Shown here: piece after piece, positions 1 to 8,269 of the stretch | How the letters are laid out: each line of letters begins with the position of its first letter | How positions within the stretch are numbered: position 1 is the first letter of the stretch | Assembly (NCBI RefSeq): GCF_026625125.1 | Contig: NZ_CP113097.1 | Coordinates: forward strand, 1,178,001-1,242,000 | From: Pseudomonas putida | Lineage (GTDB): Bacteria > Pseudomonadota > Gammaproteobacteria > Pseudomonadales > Pseudomonadaceae | Reading direction: 5' to 3' | DNA length: 64,000 bases | Made by a program: the position numbers and the translations under genes | The notes under the pieces: generated by a model | Databases searched by the model: none | The model's input: only the letters and a program-made list of their open reading frames with translations | What the model was told of the DNA's origin: nothing

Positions 1-69
1 AGCGTAGGCGTATGGGCGTGCGGAAAGGGAACGGGTAGGCGCGAACGCCTGCGGCTGCGATGACAGCAT
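1..69 (-). CDS. Partial N-terminus of a gene cut by the left edge (possible OpdH-type tricarboxylate porin)
   Basis: On the minus strand an ATG at 69 opens a frame that stays open to the window edge (23 codons). A GGAG lies nine bases before it, and further upstream the strand reads AAGAACAATAA. The visible residues run MLSSQPQAFAPTRS and do not identify a family. In other pseudomonads tctD/tctE are divergent from the opdH-tctCBA citrate uptake operon, so a porin of that operon is the contextual guess. What is seen is only a short open frame with a plausible ribosome site; the identity is inference. Confidence 0.35.
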   Translation of the reverse strand, partial: MLSSQPQAFAPTRSLSARPYAYA

Positions 70-155
70 CGAGGATGACTCCGTTATTGTTCTTATTGGT
101 TGCACCTTGCTGGTGCTTTTTTTCGGCGCATGGGGCGACCGTGGTGCGATGCTAG

Positions 156-199
156 GTAACGAACCTTTCGCTAACCTTTCAGCTTGAAAGGTTTGTTAC
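156..199. promoter_or_regulatory. Inverted repeat in the divergent promoter region of tctD
   Basis: GTAACGAACCTTTC at 156-169 faces GAAAGGTTTGTTAC at 186-199; the arms pair with one mismatch across a 16-base spacer. A third partial copy, TAACCTTTC, lies at 172-180. The spacing and the position 70-110 bases before the response regulator start suit an operator for an OmpR-family dimer, perhaps TctD itself, controlling both divergent transcripts. The repeat is seen; the binding protein is inferred. Confidence 0.45.
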
Positions 200-269
200 G
201 AGGGGCTTCACAGACCGGGCTACAGCGGTACACTCCGCGCCACCGCCCCACCCGAGCAGGGAGAATTCG

Positions 270-941
270 ATGCGTGTGCTGCTGGTCGAAGACCACGTAC
301 AACTGGCCGAAAGCGTGGCCCAGGCCCTGAAGAGCCATGGCTTGACCGTGGATGTGCTGCATGACGGCGTGGCCGCCGACCTGGCGCTGGCCAGCGAGGA
401 GTACGCCGTTGCCGTGCTCGACGTGGGCTTGCCGCGCATGGACGGCTTTGAGGTGCTGGCCCGCCTGCGTGGGCGCGGCAAGACCCTGCCGGTGCTGATG
501 CTGACTGCGCGCAGCGATGTGAAGGACCGGGTGCATGGCCTGAACCTGGGCGCCGACGACTACCTGGCCAAACCTTTTGAGCTGACCGAGCTGGAAGCAC
601 GGGTCAAGGCGCTGCTGCGGCGCAGCGTACTGGGCGGCGAGCGCCAGCAACGCTGCGGTCCGCTGGTGTATGACCTTGATACCCGGCGGTTCACCCTGGG
701 CGAGGACCACCTGACCCTGACCTCCCGTGAGCAGAGCGTACTCGAGGCGCTGATCGCCCGGCCCGGCCGGGTGATGAGCAAGGAGCAGTTGGCCGCCCAG
801 GTCTTTGGCCTGGACGAAGAGGCCAGCCCCGACGCCATCGAAATCTACATCCACCGCCTGCGCAAGAAGCTCGACGGCCAGCCGGTGGCCATTGTCACAT
901 TCCGCGGCCTCGGCTACCTGCTCGAGCACCGCGATGCGTGA
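270..941 (+). CDS. tctD: TctD-like two-component response regulator
   Basis: This 223-residue OmpR/PhoB-family response regulator has a receiver domain at about 1-115 with the acidic pair ED at 7-8, phosphoacceptor Asp51 in VLDVGLP, and the conserved Lys in LAKPFE. A winged-helix DNA-binding domain follows at about 128-219. GGGAGA precedes the ATG. Its stop overlaps the start of the histidine kinase gene, so the two are translationally coupled. Followed by HDOD, ygfZ, sdhE, nadB and algU, the pair matches the position of tctD/tctE in P. aeruginosa, which control tricarboxylate uptake. Without the target operon in view the name rests partly on context; QseB/PmrA-like regulators look similar. 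Confidence 0.75.
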   Translation: MRVLLVEDHVQLAESVAQALKSHGLTVDVLHDGVAADLALASEEYAVAVLDVGLPRMDGFEVLARLRGRGKTLPVLMLTARSDVKDRVHGLNLGADDYLAKPFELTELEARVKALLRRSVLGGERQQRCGPLVYDLDTRRFTLGEDHLTLTSREQSVLEALIARPGRVMSKEQLAAQVFGLDEEASPDAIEIYIHRLRKKLDGQPVAIVTFRGLGYLLEHRDA

Positions 942-2313
942 CAATGGCAGCCTGCGCGGGCGCTTGCTGGGCAACCTGGCGCTGCTGCTGGTCGTGCTGA
1001 TGCTGGCCAGCGGCCTGAGCGCCTACTGGAATGGGCGCGAGGCTGCCGATACGGCCTACGACCGGACCTTGCTGGCATCGGCGCGGACCATCGCCGCCGG
1101 CTTGTCCCAGCGCGACGGCACCCTTAGCGCGGACGTGCCCTACGTGGCGCTGGACACCTTTGCCTACGACAGTGCCGGGCGCATCTACTACCAGGTGCTG
1201 GACATCAACCAGAAACTGATCTCGGGCTACGAGAATCTGCCGCCCCCGCCGCCAGGCACACCGCGTACGGACGATTACCCAGCGCTGGCGCGCTTTTACA
1301 ACGCCACCTACCTCGGGCAGGACGTGCGCGTGGTCAGCCTGCTCAAGGCTGTAAGCGAGCCGAACATGAACGGCATGGCTGAAATCCGGGTGGCCGAGAC
1401 CGAGGAGGCGCGGGTGAGCATGGCCCGTGGGCTGATGGCCGACACCCTGCTGCGCCTGGGCATGCTGGCGCTCGGGGCATTGGGGATGGTCTGGTTCGCG
1501 GTGAGTGCGGCGCTGCGCCCGCTGGAGCGTCTGCGCAAAGCCGTGGAGGAGCGCCAGCCGGATGACCTGCGCGCGCTGCCGCTGGTGCAGGTGCAGCGTG
1601 AGCTTGACCCGCTGGTGCGTGCCTTGAATCACTTCACCGAACGCTTGCGAGGGCAGTTCGAGCGCCAGGCGCAATTCATTGCCGAGGCCGCCCACGAACT
1701 GCGCACGCCGTTGGCGGCCCTCAAGGCGCGGGTCGAGCTGGGCTTGCGCGCGAAACAGCCCGAACAGTGGCACCAGACGCTGGAGTCTGCCGCCCAAGGC
1801 ACTGACAGGCTGACCCATCTGGCCAACCAGCTGTTGTCGTTGGCCCGTGTGGAAAATGGCGCCCGGGCAATCGCCGAGGGTGGCGCTCAGCGCCTGGACC
1901 TCAGCCAGCTGGCCCGCGAGCTGGGCATGGCCATGGCGCCGCTGGCGCATAAACGTGGTGTGGCCTTGGCGCTGGAGGCCGCGGCGCCGGTGTGGCTCAA
2001 AGGTGAGCCGACCTTGCTCAACGAATTGCTCAGCAACCTGATGGACAATGCGCTGGCCCATACCCCGGCGGGCGGTAATGTGATTTTGCGGGTGCTGGCG
2101 CCAGCGGTACTGGAGGTCGAGGATGATGGCCCCGGTATCCCCGAAGATGAGCGCGAGCGGGTGTTCGAGCGCTTCTATCGACGCAGCGCCCAAGGCACTG
2201 GCTTGGGGTTGGCGATCGTCGGTGAGATCTGTCGCGCGCACCTGGCGCAGATCAGCCTGCACGACGGTGAGAAGGGCGGGCTGAAAGTGCGCGTGAGTTT
2301 TATCGCTGACTGA
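934..2313 (+). CDS. tctE: TctE-like sensor histidine kinase
   Basis: A 459-residue membrane sensor kinase. The start is taken as the ATG at 934, which overlaps the tctD stop, rather than an in-frame ATG further upstream that lies wholly inside tctD. A first membrane segment spans about residues 8-29, then a periplasmic domain of about 140 residues, a second segment at about 172-192 and a HAMP-like linker. The H-box AAHELRTPLAAL carries phosphoacceptor His254. The ATP-binding domain shows the N-box around MDNALAH (370-376) and DDGPGIPE. The periplasmic domain probably senses citrate or a related tricarboxylate, judged from gene position and not from a recognised ligand motif. Confidence 0.75.
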   Translation: MRDNGSLRGRLLGNLALLLVVLMLASGLSAYWNGREAADTAYDRTLLASARTIAAGLSQRDGTLSADVPYVALDTFAYDSAGRIYYQVLDINQKLISGYENLPPPPPGTPRTDDYPALARFYNATYLGQDVRVVSLLKAVSEPNMNGMAEIRVAETEEARVSMARGLMADTLLRLGMLALGALGMVWFAVSAALRPLERLRKAVEERQPDDLRALPLVQVQRELDPLVRALNHFTERLRGQFERQAQFIAEAAHELRTPLAALKARVELGLRAKQPEQWHQTLESAAQGTDRLTHLANQLLSLARVENGARAIAEGGAQRLDLSQLARELGMAMAPLAHKRGVALALEAAAPVWLKGEPTLLNELLSNLMDNALAHTPAGGNVILRVLAPAVLEVEDDGPGIPEDERERVFERFYRRSAQGTGLGLAIVGEICRAHLAQISLHDGEKGGLKVRVSFIAD

Positions 2314-2352
2314 GGTCTTGCCTGCGCGGCACCGTTGGCGGGCAAGGCACGG

Positions 2353-3159
2353 CTAGCGCAGCATGCTCCGCGCTTCCAGCAGCTCGCCAACCTCCAGCTC
2401 CGTGCCAAACGGCAACCCCAGGTGGCGATAGGCCGGCAACGCAGCCAGAGGCCGGCTGCGTCCGCGCTGGCTGAGGCAGCGGGCGATCTGCACCACGTCG
2501 ATGTAGTCGATTTTGTCGGTGCGCCGGTCCAGGTCCTGCACCTGGCTTGGCAGGTTGACCAATTGCTCGGGGAATTCCCATGACGAAAGGATCTTGTCCC
2601 CCAGCACAGGCTGGATCTGCTCGATCACGTAGTGCAGGCATACCGGGTCCGAGAGCAGTTCGTTGTGCTCTTCGGCGTAGATCAGTACCGGCAGCGCGCC
2701 GATCTGGTTGACCAGGCCGCCGAGGGTGGCCTGGTCAGGCTTGAGGTGAGTGAAGCGGCGGCAGATTTCATAGCTGATGCCCGCCACTTCAAGGCTGTTG
2801 GCCCAGATATCCCTTAATTTTTGCTCGACTGCCGATGAACGTGCGTGGAAGATCTGTTCGATCACCAGGCCGATGGCCAGGTTGCAGCTGTAGTTGATGC
2901 CCAGGCGAGTGATGGCCGTGTGCAGGTCAGTGACCTCGATCGCCGCCCGCAGCAGGGGGCTGTTCACTACCTTGATCAGGCGGGCGGAGAGGGCCGCGTC
3001 GCGGCCAATCACCTTGCTCAGGGCAGCAACGCTGATTTCCGTGTCCTCGGCGGCCTCACGGATGCTCAGGGCAACTTCCGGAAGCGTCGGCAGGACCAGG
3101 TCATCGTTGGCGATGGCAGCCAGCAACTGTGCTTGAACCATCTCGGCCAGCTTGTTCAT
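2353..3159 (-). CDS. HDOD-domain signalling protein
   Basis: A 268-residue protein consisting mostly of an HDOD domain (about residues 20-215), a catalytically degenerate relative of HD phosphohydrolases. It begins MNKLAEMVQAQLL, followed by the typical LPTLPEVALSIREA and an RLIKVVNSPLLR segment. Such proteins act as scaffolds in signalling, motility or RNA-turnover pathways, and the substrate here is unknown. It is convergent with tctE (39 bases apart) and lies 31 bases downstream of ygfZ on the same strand, so the two are probably cotranscribed. No effector domain is fused to it. Confidence 0.8.
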   Translation of the reverse strand: MNKLAEMVQAQLLAAIANDDLVLPTLPEVALSIREAAEDTEISVAALSKVIGRDAALSARLIKVVNSPLLRAAIEVTDLHTAITRLGINYSCNLAIGLVIEQIFHARSSAVEQKLRDIWANSLEVAGISYEICRRFTHLKPDQATLGGLVNQIGALPVLIYAEEHNELLSDPVCLHYVIEQIQPVLGDKILSSWEFPEQLVNLPSQVQDLDRRTDKIDYIDVVQIARCLSQRGRSRPLAALPAYRHLGLPFGTELEVGELLEARSMLR

Positions 3160-3190
3160 TTACTTCTCTACAGCAGGGGTGGCGGGCTGG

Positions 3191-4132
3191 TCAGCGCTGG
3201 ATTTCCCGGTCGCGATCCAGTTCGTAGGGTAGGCTCGAAACCTGCAGGCGCGGGCCTTGCAGGCTGCCCAGGTGCAGGTTGTCATCCTCCACGGCCTCGG
3301 CACTGAGTACCGCTAGCAGTTCGCAGCCCTTGCCCGTGCTAGCGGCAATGACCACTTCGCCAACCGATGAGCCATGGGTCGGCGAGAAGATCTGCGCCCC
3401 TGGGGCAGGACTATCGTGCTGGTCCAGCAGCAGGCGGTACTGGCGTCGCTTGAGCTTGCCCAGATACTGCATGCGCGCGACGATTTCCTGGCCGGTGTAG
3501 CAGCCCTTCTTGAAACTCACGCCATCGACCGCCTGCAAATTGATCATCTGCGGGATGAACAGCTCACGGGTCGGGCCCATGACCTGGCCGATGCCGGCAC
3601 GAATCTGCCCCAGCAGCCAGTCGTTCAGCGGTGCTTCAGGCAATGAGGCTGCCAGTTTTTCGCGCACGCTGGCGGCGGTGTCCGCCGGTACCCAAAGCTC
3701 CACGCGCCCCTCGGAGACGGCCACGGCGATCAGGCCTTCATGGCGTTCGGTGGCGCCCGCGTTGGTCGGCACCTTCAAACCCAAGGCCAGCAGCGCCGCA
3801 TCACCGCCCTGCAGGCCGAAACGCGCCCAGGCAGCGCTTTCGTCGCTGAGCGTGGCCTTGGAAAACACAGCGTACTTTTTCAGGTCGGCCAGCTGTGCCT
3901 CGAGCAGCTCGCTGGCCATGGCCAGCAGGTAGCCGTTGCCTTCGGGCAGGATGCGGAAGCTCGACTGCATGCGCCCCTTGACCATGCAGCGGGCGCCCAG
4001 GCTAGCGTACTCGGGGCTGAGGTAGTTGATGTTGCAGGTCAATTGGCCCTGCAGGAACTTGCCGGCATCGGAGCCGCGGACGGCGAGGATGCCCTCGTGG
4101 GACAGCGGGCAGTAGAAAGCGGAATCGGCCAT
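3191..4132 (-). CDS. ygfZ: Folate-binding Fe-S cluster assembly factor YgfZ
   Basis: A 313-residue member of the YgfZ/GcvT-like family. It is a tetrahydrofolate-dependent protein needed for full activity of certain Fe-S enzymes, including the tRNA methylthiotransferase MiaB in E. coli. The family signature KGCYTGQE is present, with the conserved cysteine at residue 211, followed by a positively charged KLKRR stretch. Length is close to the usual 320-330. It is divergent from sdhE-ygfX and probably cotranscribed with the HDOD gene. Proximity to sdhE and nadB (flavin or Fe-S related) repeats the arrangement known in other pseudomonads. Confidence 0.88.
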   Translation of the reverse strand: MADSAFYCPLSHEGILAVRGSDAGKFLQGQLTCNINYLSPEYASLGARCMVKGRMQSSFRILPEGNGYLLAMASELLEAQLADLKKYAVFSKATLSDESAAWARFGLQGGDAALLALGLKVPTNAGATERHEGLIAVAVSEGRVELWVPADTAASVREKLAASLPEAPLNDWLLGQIRAGIGQVMGPTRELFIPQMINLQAVDGVSFKKGCYTGQEIVARMQYLGKLKRRQYRLLLDQHDSPAPGAQIFSPTHGSSVGEVVIAASTGKGCELLAVLSAEAVEDDNLHLGSLQGPRLQVSSLPYELDRDREIQR

Positions 4133-4265
4133 GGGGGATCGCGGTGGCTAAAGACTGGCGGCCATCATAGAACGCCAGTAACAAAATAGGTAGGTGACTA
4201 GACCAACGCCTCGTGCCGCTTCGTGCGCCTGGCTGTATACTGGCCGCCCATTTGAGGAGGGCCCC

Positions 4266-4520
4266 ATGGTCGAACAAACTGAACTCAACCGGCTTTTCTG
4301 GCACAGCCGTCGCGGCATGCTGGAACTCGACGTACTGCTGGTGCCTTTCACCCAGGAGGTCTACCCGACCCTGAGCGAAGCCGATCGCGAACTCTACGTT
4401 CGCCTGTTGAGCTGTGAGGATCAGGATATGTTCGGCTGGTTCATGGAGCGTACCGAGTCCGAAGACCCGGAGCTGCAGCGCATGGTTCGCATCATTCTGG
4501 ACCGTGTCCAGCCCAAGTGA
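4266..4520 (+). CDS. sdhE: FAD assembly factor SdhE (CptB family)
   Basis: An 84-residue protein of the SdhE family, which promotes covalent attachment of FAD to the succinate dehydrogenase flavoprotein. The conserved RGMLELD segment, equivalent to the flavinylation RGxxE motif, is at residues 15-21. The start is the ATG at 4266 behind a strong TGAGGAGGG; an upstream in-frame ATG would add residues unlike the family. A TATACT sequence at 4236-4241 may be the -10 element. The next gene begins inside its last codons. Confidence 0.88.
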   Translation: MVEQTELNRLFWHSRRGMLELDVLLVPFTQEVYPTLSEADRELYVRLLSCEDQDMFGWFMERTESEDPELQRMVRIILDRVQPK

Positions 4521-4962
4521 ATGTTTCGAGTGCCGTTGGCAGGGTTCGCGCCTGCTGCTGGCGGCCTACCTGATCTGCCAGGTGCTGGCGTTGCTGGCCT
4601 TGTGGCTGAGTGCGCTGCCCTGGTGGTTTTCCCTCGCTGTCTCAGGCGCTTGCCTGGCCCACGCCCGCTGGGTGATCCCTCGACGCATACTGCTGACCCA
4701 TGCTCAAGCCGTCACTGGCCTGCGCCGGGATGCAGCGGGCTGGCAGCTTTTCAGTCGTGCCGGGGGCTGGCAGGCGGTGCGCCTGTGTCGCGACAGCGTG
4801 GCGCTGCCGGGCCTGGTGGTATTGCGGTTCACCAGGCCTGGGCGCTGGCTGGCCGAGAGCCAGTGCGTTGTCGGCGATGCCACGGCGGCTGATCAGCATC
4901 GGCGTCTGCGGGTACGGCTGAAATTCAGCCGGCGCCGGTGGGCAGAGGTCGCGGCCCGCTAG
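4504..4962 (+). CDS. YgfX-family membrane protein
   Basis: A 152-residue protein beginning at a GTG at 4504, inside sdhE (17-base overlap). This start gives the family-like opening [13 protein letters not shown]. Two membrane segments fill about residues 18-55 ([10 protein letters not shown] and LPWWFSLAV), followed by a soluble domain rich in Arg and Trp. YgfX (CptA) is encoded next to SdhE in many gammaproteobacteria. In E. coli it was reported as a toxin paired with CptB and as an inner-membrane partner of SdhE; its role is debated. Coupling to sdhE is clear from the overlap. Confidence 0.75.
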   Translation: MSSPSECFECRWQGSRLLLAAYLICQVLALLALWLSALPWWFSLAVSGACLAHARWVIPRRILLTHAQAVTGLRRDAAGWQLFSRAGGWQAVRLCRDSVALPGLVVLRFTRPGRWLAESQCVVGDATAADQHRRLRVRLKFSRRRWAEVAAR

Positions 4963-5013
4963 GCAGGCGCCGCGTCTGCCCTTGCAGTTTGCCTGCCAAA
5001 GCGGTATCGACCC

Positions 5014-6618
5014 TCAGGTGGGGCTCAGGATGGTGTCCTTGGCCTCAGCCAGCATCCCGGGGTAGTCCAGGGTGTAGTGCAACCCGCGGCTTTCCTTGCG
5101 CTGCATGGCCGAGCGGATCATCAACTCCGCCACCTGTGCCAGGTTGCGCAACTCGATCAGGTCGCGGCTGACCTTGTAGTTGCTGTAGAACTCGTCGATC
5201 TCGTCCAGCAGCAGGCGCACGCGGTGCTCGGCACGCTGCAGGCGCTTGCTGGTGCGCACGATGCCCACATAGTCCCACATGAACCGCCGCAGTTCGTCCC
5301 AGTTGTGGGCAATGATCACATCCTCATCCGAGTCGGTGACCTGGCTGGCATCCCAGCAGGGCAGGGCTTTGGGCATGGCGATCTGGGCCAGGCGGTCCTC
5401 GATGTCTGCGGCAGCCGAACGGCCGTAGACGAAACACTCGAGCAGCGAGTTGCTGGCCATGCGATTGGCGCCGTGCAGGCCGGTGAAGCTGGTCTCGCCG
5501 ATGGCGTATAGGCCCGGAACGTCGGTATGGCCGCGATCGTCGACCACCACCCCACCACAGGTGTAGTGGGCGGCCGGCACTACCGGGATCGGTTGGCGGG
5601 TGATGTCGATACCGAAGGTCAGGCAGCGCTCATAGACGGTCGGGAAGTGGCTTTTGATGAAGTCGGCCGGTTTGTGTGTGATGTCCAGGTAGACGCAGTC
5701 CACACCCAGGCGCTTCATCTCGTGGTCGATGGCCCGGGCCACGATGTCGCGCGGAGCCAGTTCTTCGCGGGGGTCGAAGCGCGGCATGAAGCGCTCACCG
5801 TTGGGTAGGCGCAGCAGGGCGCCTTCGCCGCGCAGGGCTTCGGTGACCAGAAAGCTTTTGGCTTGCGGGTGATAGAGGCAGGTCGGATGGAACTGGTTGA
5901 ATTCCAGATTGGCAACCCGGCAGCCGGCGCGCCAGGCCATGGCGATGCCATCGCCGCAGGCGCCATCAGGGTTGCTGGTGTACAGGTAGACCTTGGCGGC
6001 ACCGCCGGTAGCGAGCACGGTAAAACGCGCGCCGAAGGTATCCACCTCACCACTGTTGCGGTTCAGCACATAGGCGCCCAGGCACCGCTCGCCGGGCAGG
6101 CCAAGGCGCCGCTCGGTAATCAGGTCGACCGCTACGCGTTGCTCGAGCAGTTCGATATTGGGGCGTTTGCGGGCTTGCTCCAGCAACGTGGTGAAAATGG
6201 CCGCGCCCGTGGCGTCGGCGGCATGGATGATGCGCCGGTGACTGTGCCCGCCTTCGCGGGTCAGGTGAAATTCGAAACCGCCATCGTCAACGCTGGCGTG
6301 CTCATCGCGGGTAAAAGGCACGCCTTGCTCGATCAACCACTCGATGGCTTCGCGGCTGTGCTCGACGGTGAATCGCACCGCCTCTTCATGGCACAGGCCG
6401 CCACCGGCGTTGAGGGTGTCCTCGACATGGGACTGCACGGTATCGGAATCGTCCAGCACCGCCGCCACGCCGCCTTGCGCCCAGAAGGTCGAGCCATTGG
6501 CCAGGTCGCCCTTGCTCAGCACGGCGATGCGCAGGTGGGCGGGCAGGTTGAGTGCCAGGCTGAGACCGGCTGCGCCGCTGCCGATCACCAGGACATCATG
6601 TTGGAATTGTTGGCTCAT
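5014..6618 (-). CDS. nadB: L-aspartate oxidase NadB
   Basis: A 534-residue FAD flavoprotein that oxidises L-aspartate to iminoaspartate, the first step of NAD synthesis. The N-terminal dinucleotide fold reads [13 protein letters not shown] (about 11-23). Family residues around GGVAAVLDD, the HTTCL-like FHPTCLYHP and [20 protein letters not shown] are all present, and the C-terminal helical domain is complete. Length matches E. coli NadB (540). It is divergent from algU, as in other pseudomonads, and convergent with ygfX. Confidence 0.95.
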   Translation of the reverse strand: MSQQFQHDVLVIGSGAAGLSLALNLPAHLRIAVLSKGDLANGSTFWAQGGVAAVLDDSDTVQSHVEDTLNAGGGLCHEEAVRFTVEHSREAIEWLIEQGVPFTRDEHASVDDGGFEFHLTREGGHSHRRIIHAADATGAAIFTTLLEQARKRPNIELLEQRVAVDLITERRLGLPGERCLGAYVLNRNSGEVDTFGARFTVLATGGAAKVYLYTSNPDGACGDGIAMAWRAGCRVANLEFNQFHPTCLYHPQAKSFLVTEALRGEGALLRLPNGERFMPRFDPREELAPRDIVARAIDHEMKRLGVDCVYLDITHKPADFIKSHFPTVYERCLTFGIDITRQPIPVVPAAHYTCGGVVVDDRGHTDVPGLYAIGETSFTGLHGANRMASNSLLECFVYGRSAAADIEDRLAQIAMPKALPCWDASQVTDSDEDVIIAHNWDELRRFMWDYVGIVRTSKRLQRAEHRVRLLLDEIDEFYSNYKVSRDLIELRNLAQVAELMIRSAMQRKESRGLHYTLDYPGMLAEAKDTILSPT

Positions 6619-6772
6619 GTCGGGACACTAGTAATCTTCAGAGGGGGCACGGCACAATAGTCACGCGTAGATGGCATTGTGAAACTATCGTGAATAGCGG
6701 CCGGGTTGCCTTTATAGCAGCCTGTGGTGGCCAATTTCCATGCCACTTGCGACGTAAGGGTAATCTTCCCGG

Positions 6773-6800
6773 GAACTTTCCTACATGGCTGGAAATCCTA
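6773..6800 (+). promoter_or_regulatory. Upstream AlgU-type promoter of algU
   Basis: GAACTT at 6773-6778 is the exact -35 consensus for AlgU/sigma-E. TCCTA starts at 6796 after 17 bases and is a fair -10. The distal position fits the P1 promoter described for algU in P. aeruginosa. Confidence 0.6.
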
Positions 6801-6967
6801 AGAAGGCTGCCCGTGCGCCATCATTTCGCGCGGCGACGCGAGGCGGCGGCTCTATCCGGGCTGACACCTGCGTATCCGAAACCTGATTATCGACGCTGCC
6901 GGCCGTGCCCGCGCTGCGTCTTCCGTGCGAGCCAGTCAAGGGCCGCAGGAAACTTGCTTGGAGGAGA

Positions 6968-6994
6968 GAACTTTTGCGAAAAGCCCGAGTCTAT
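6968..6994 (+). promoter_or_regulatory. Proximal AlgU-type promoter of algU
   Basis: GAACTT at 6968-6973, a 16-base spacer, then TCTAT at 6990-6994. This matches the sigma-E consensus GAACTT-N16-TCTNA closely and lies 60 bases upstream of the algU ATG, as does the autoregulated P3 promoter in P. aeruginosa. Confidence 0.75.
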
Positions 6995-7053
6995 GTTTGC
7001 AAGCCTGAACGATGGCTGATGCAACGCTCCTTCGAGTTCACTGAGGAGTGTTC

Positions 7054-7635
7054 ATGCTAACCCAGGAAGAGGATCAGCAGCTTGTAGAGCGCGTACAGCG
7101 CGGCGACAGGCGAGCGTTCGATCTGTTGGTGCTGAAGTATCAGCACAAGATTCTCGGGTTGATCGTGCGGTTCGTTCACGATACCCACGAGGCCCAGGAT
7201 GTGGCGCAGGAAGCCTTTATCAAGGCCTACCGTGCGCTTGGCAATTTCCGCGGTGACAGCGCGTTTTATACCTGGCTGTACCGCATCGCCATCAACACGG
7301 CGAAGAACTATCTGGTGTCCCGTGGAAGACGGCCGCCAGACAGCGATGTGAGCTCCGAGGATGCGGAGTTTTACGACGGCGATCATGGTCTCAAGGATCT
7401 CGAGTCCCCAGAACGCTCCCTGTTGCGGGATGAAATCGAAGGCACAGTCCATCGCACCATCCAGCAACTGCCCGAAGATTTGCGCACGGCACTGACCCTG
7501 CGTGAGTTCGACGGGTTGAGTTACGAAGACATTGCCAGTGTCATGCAATGTCCGGTGGGTACCGTGCGCTCTCGAATCTTCCGCGCTCGGGAGGCCATAG
7601 ACAAAGCCCTGCAGCCCTTGTTGCAGGAAACCTGA
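7054..7635 (+). CDS. algU: RNA polymerase sigma factor AlgU (sigma-22/RpoE)
   Basis: A 193-residue extracytoplasmic-function sigma factor. Region 2 (FRGDSAFYTWLYRIA) and region 4 (GLSYEDIASVMQCPVGTVRSR) are intact, and the sequence is nearly that of P. aeruginosa AlgU. The start is the ATG at 7054 after GAGGAG; a GTG two codons earlier overlaps that site. AlgU drives envelope-stress, alginate and osmotic-stress genes and its own operon through the GAACTT promoters upstream. It is held inactive by MucA, encoded 31 bases downstream. Confidence 0.97.
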   Translation: MLTQEEDQQLVERVQRGDRRAFDLLVLKYQHKILGLIVRFVHDTHEAQDVAQEAFIKAYRALGNFRGDSAFYTWLYRIAINTAKNYLVSRGRRPPDSDVSSEDAEFYDGDHGLKDLESPERSLLRDEIEGTVHRTIQQLPEDLRTALTLREFDGLSYEDIASVMQCPVGTVRSRIFRAREAIDKALQPLLQET

Positions 7636-7666
7636 GACAGCGGCGATAGCCAAGAGAGGAACCGCC

Positions 7667-8257
7667 ATGAGTCGTGAAGCTTTGCAGGAATCGCTGTCCG
7701 CGGTAATGGATAACGAAGCGGACGAACTGGAATTGCGACGGGTGCTGAGCGCCGTCGACGATGCCGAAACACGTGCCACCTGGTCGCGTTACCAGGTTGC
7801 CCGCGCAGCGATGCACAAGGAGCTGTTGCTGCCGAAACTGGATATCGCCTCGGCGGTGTCTGCCGCCCTGGCTGACGAAGCCGTGCCGGCCAAGGTCAGC
7901 AAAGGCCCATGGCGCAGCATTGGCCGTCTGGCCGTTGCCGCCTCGGTGACTGTCGCTGTGCTGGCTGGTGTGCGCATGTACAACCAGGACGAGATCACCG
8001 GTGCCGAACTGGCTGCGCAACAACCTGCCCAGCAGGGCCTGAGCATGCCACAAACTCAGGGCCCAGCCGTTTTGGCAGGCTATAGTGAGAGCAGTGAGCA
8101 ACCGACCGGGCCGATGGCCAACGGCGTGCTGCAGAACCAGGCCGGCTGGGATCAGCGTCTGCCGGGCTACCTGCGTCAGCATGCGCAGGAATCCGCGCTC
8201 AAGGGTACTGAAACTGCCCTGCCGTATGCCCGCGCCGCCAGCCTGGAAAACCGCTAA
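7667..8257 (+). CDS. mucA: Anti-sigma factor MucA
   Basis: A 196-residue single-pass inner-membrane protein. The cytoplasmic N-terminal domain (SREALQESLSAVMDNEADEL onwards) binds AlgU, a membrane segment lies at about 86-103, and the periplasmic tail binds MucB. Signal-induced proteolysis of this class of protein by AlgW and MucP releases AlgU. The length equals the P. aeruginosa protein (194) and there is no truncation of the mucA22 type. It lies between algU and mucB with short gaps (31 and 12 bases). Confidence 0.95.
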   Translation: MSREALQESLSAVMDNEADELELRRVLSAVDDAETRATWSRYQVARAAMHKELLLPKLDIASAVSAALADEAVPAKVSKGPWRSIGRLAVAASVTVAVLAGVRMYNQDEITGAELAAQQPAQQGLSMPQTQGPAVLAGYSESSEQPTGPMANGVLQNQAGWDQRLPGYLRQHAQESALKGTETALPYARAASLENR

Positions 8258-8269
8258 GTAAGGAGGATC

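Larger units (their letters stand above)
6619..7053. promoter_or_regulatory. nadB-algU intergenic region
   Basis: This 435-base non-coding stretch separates the divergent nadB and algU genes. It contains two matches to the AlgU/sigma-E promoter pattern reading toward algU, listed separately. A 109-codon frame on the plus strand (6690-7019) runs across both promoter matches and has no recognisable homology, so I do not call it a gene. The end of the region, GAGGAG at 7043-7048, is the algU ribosome binding site. Confidence 0.7.

Noticed and set aside
171..974. A 267-codon minus-strand frame and others antisense to tctD
   Set aside because: Runs antisense to a clear response regulator, shows no domain and is explained by high third-position GC.
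895..2262. A 455-codon frame antisense to tctE
   Set aside because: The Gln/His/Arg-rich composition is typical of a shadow frame; the sense strand is a complete histidine kinase.
6690..7019. A 109-codon frame upstream of algU
   Set aside because: It spans both AlgU promoters, has no family resemblance and no ribosome site.
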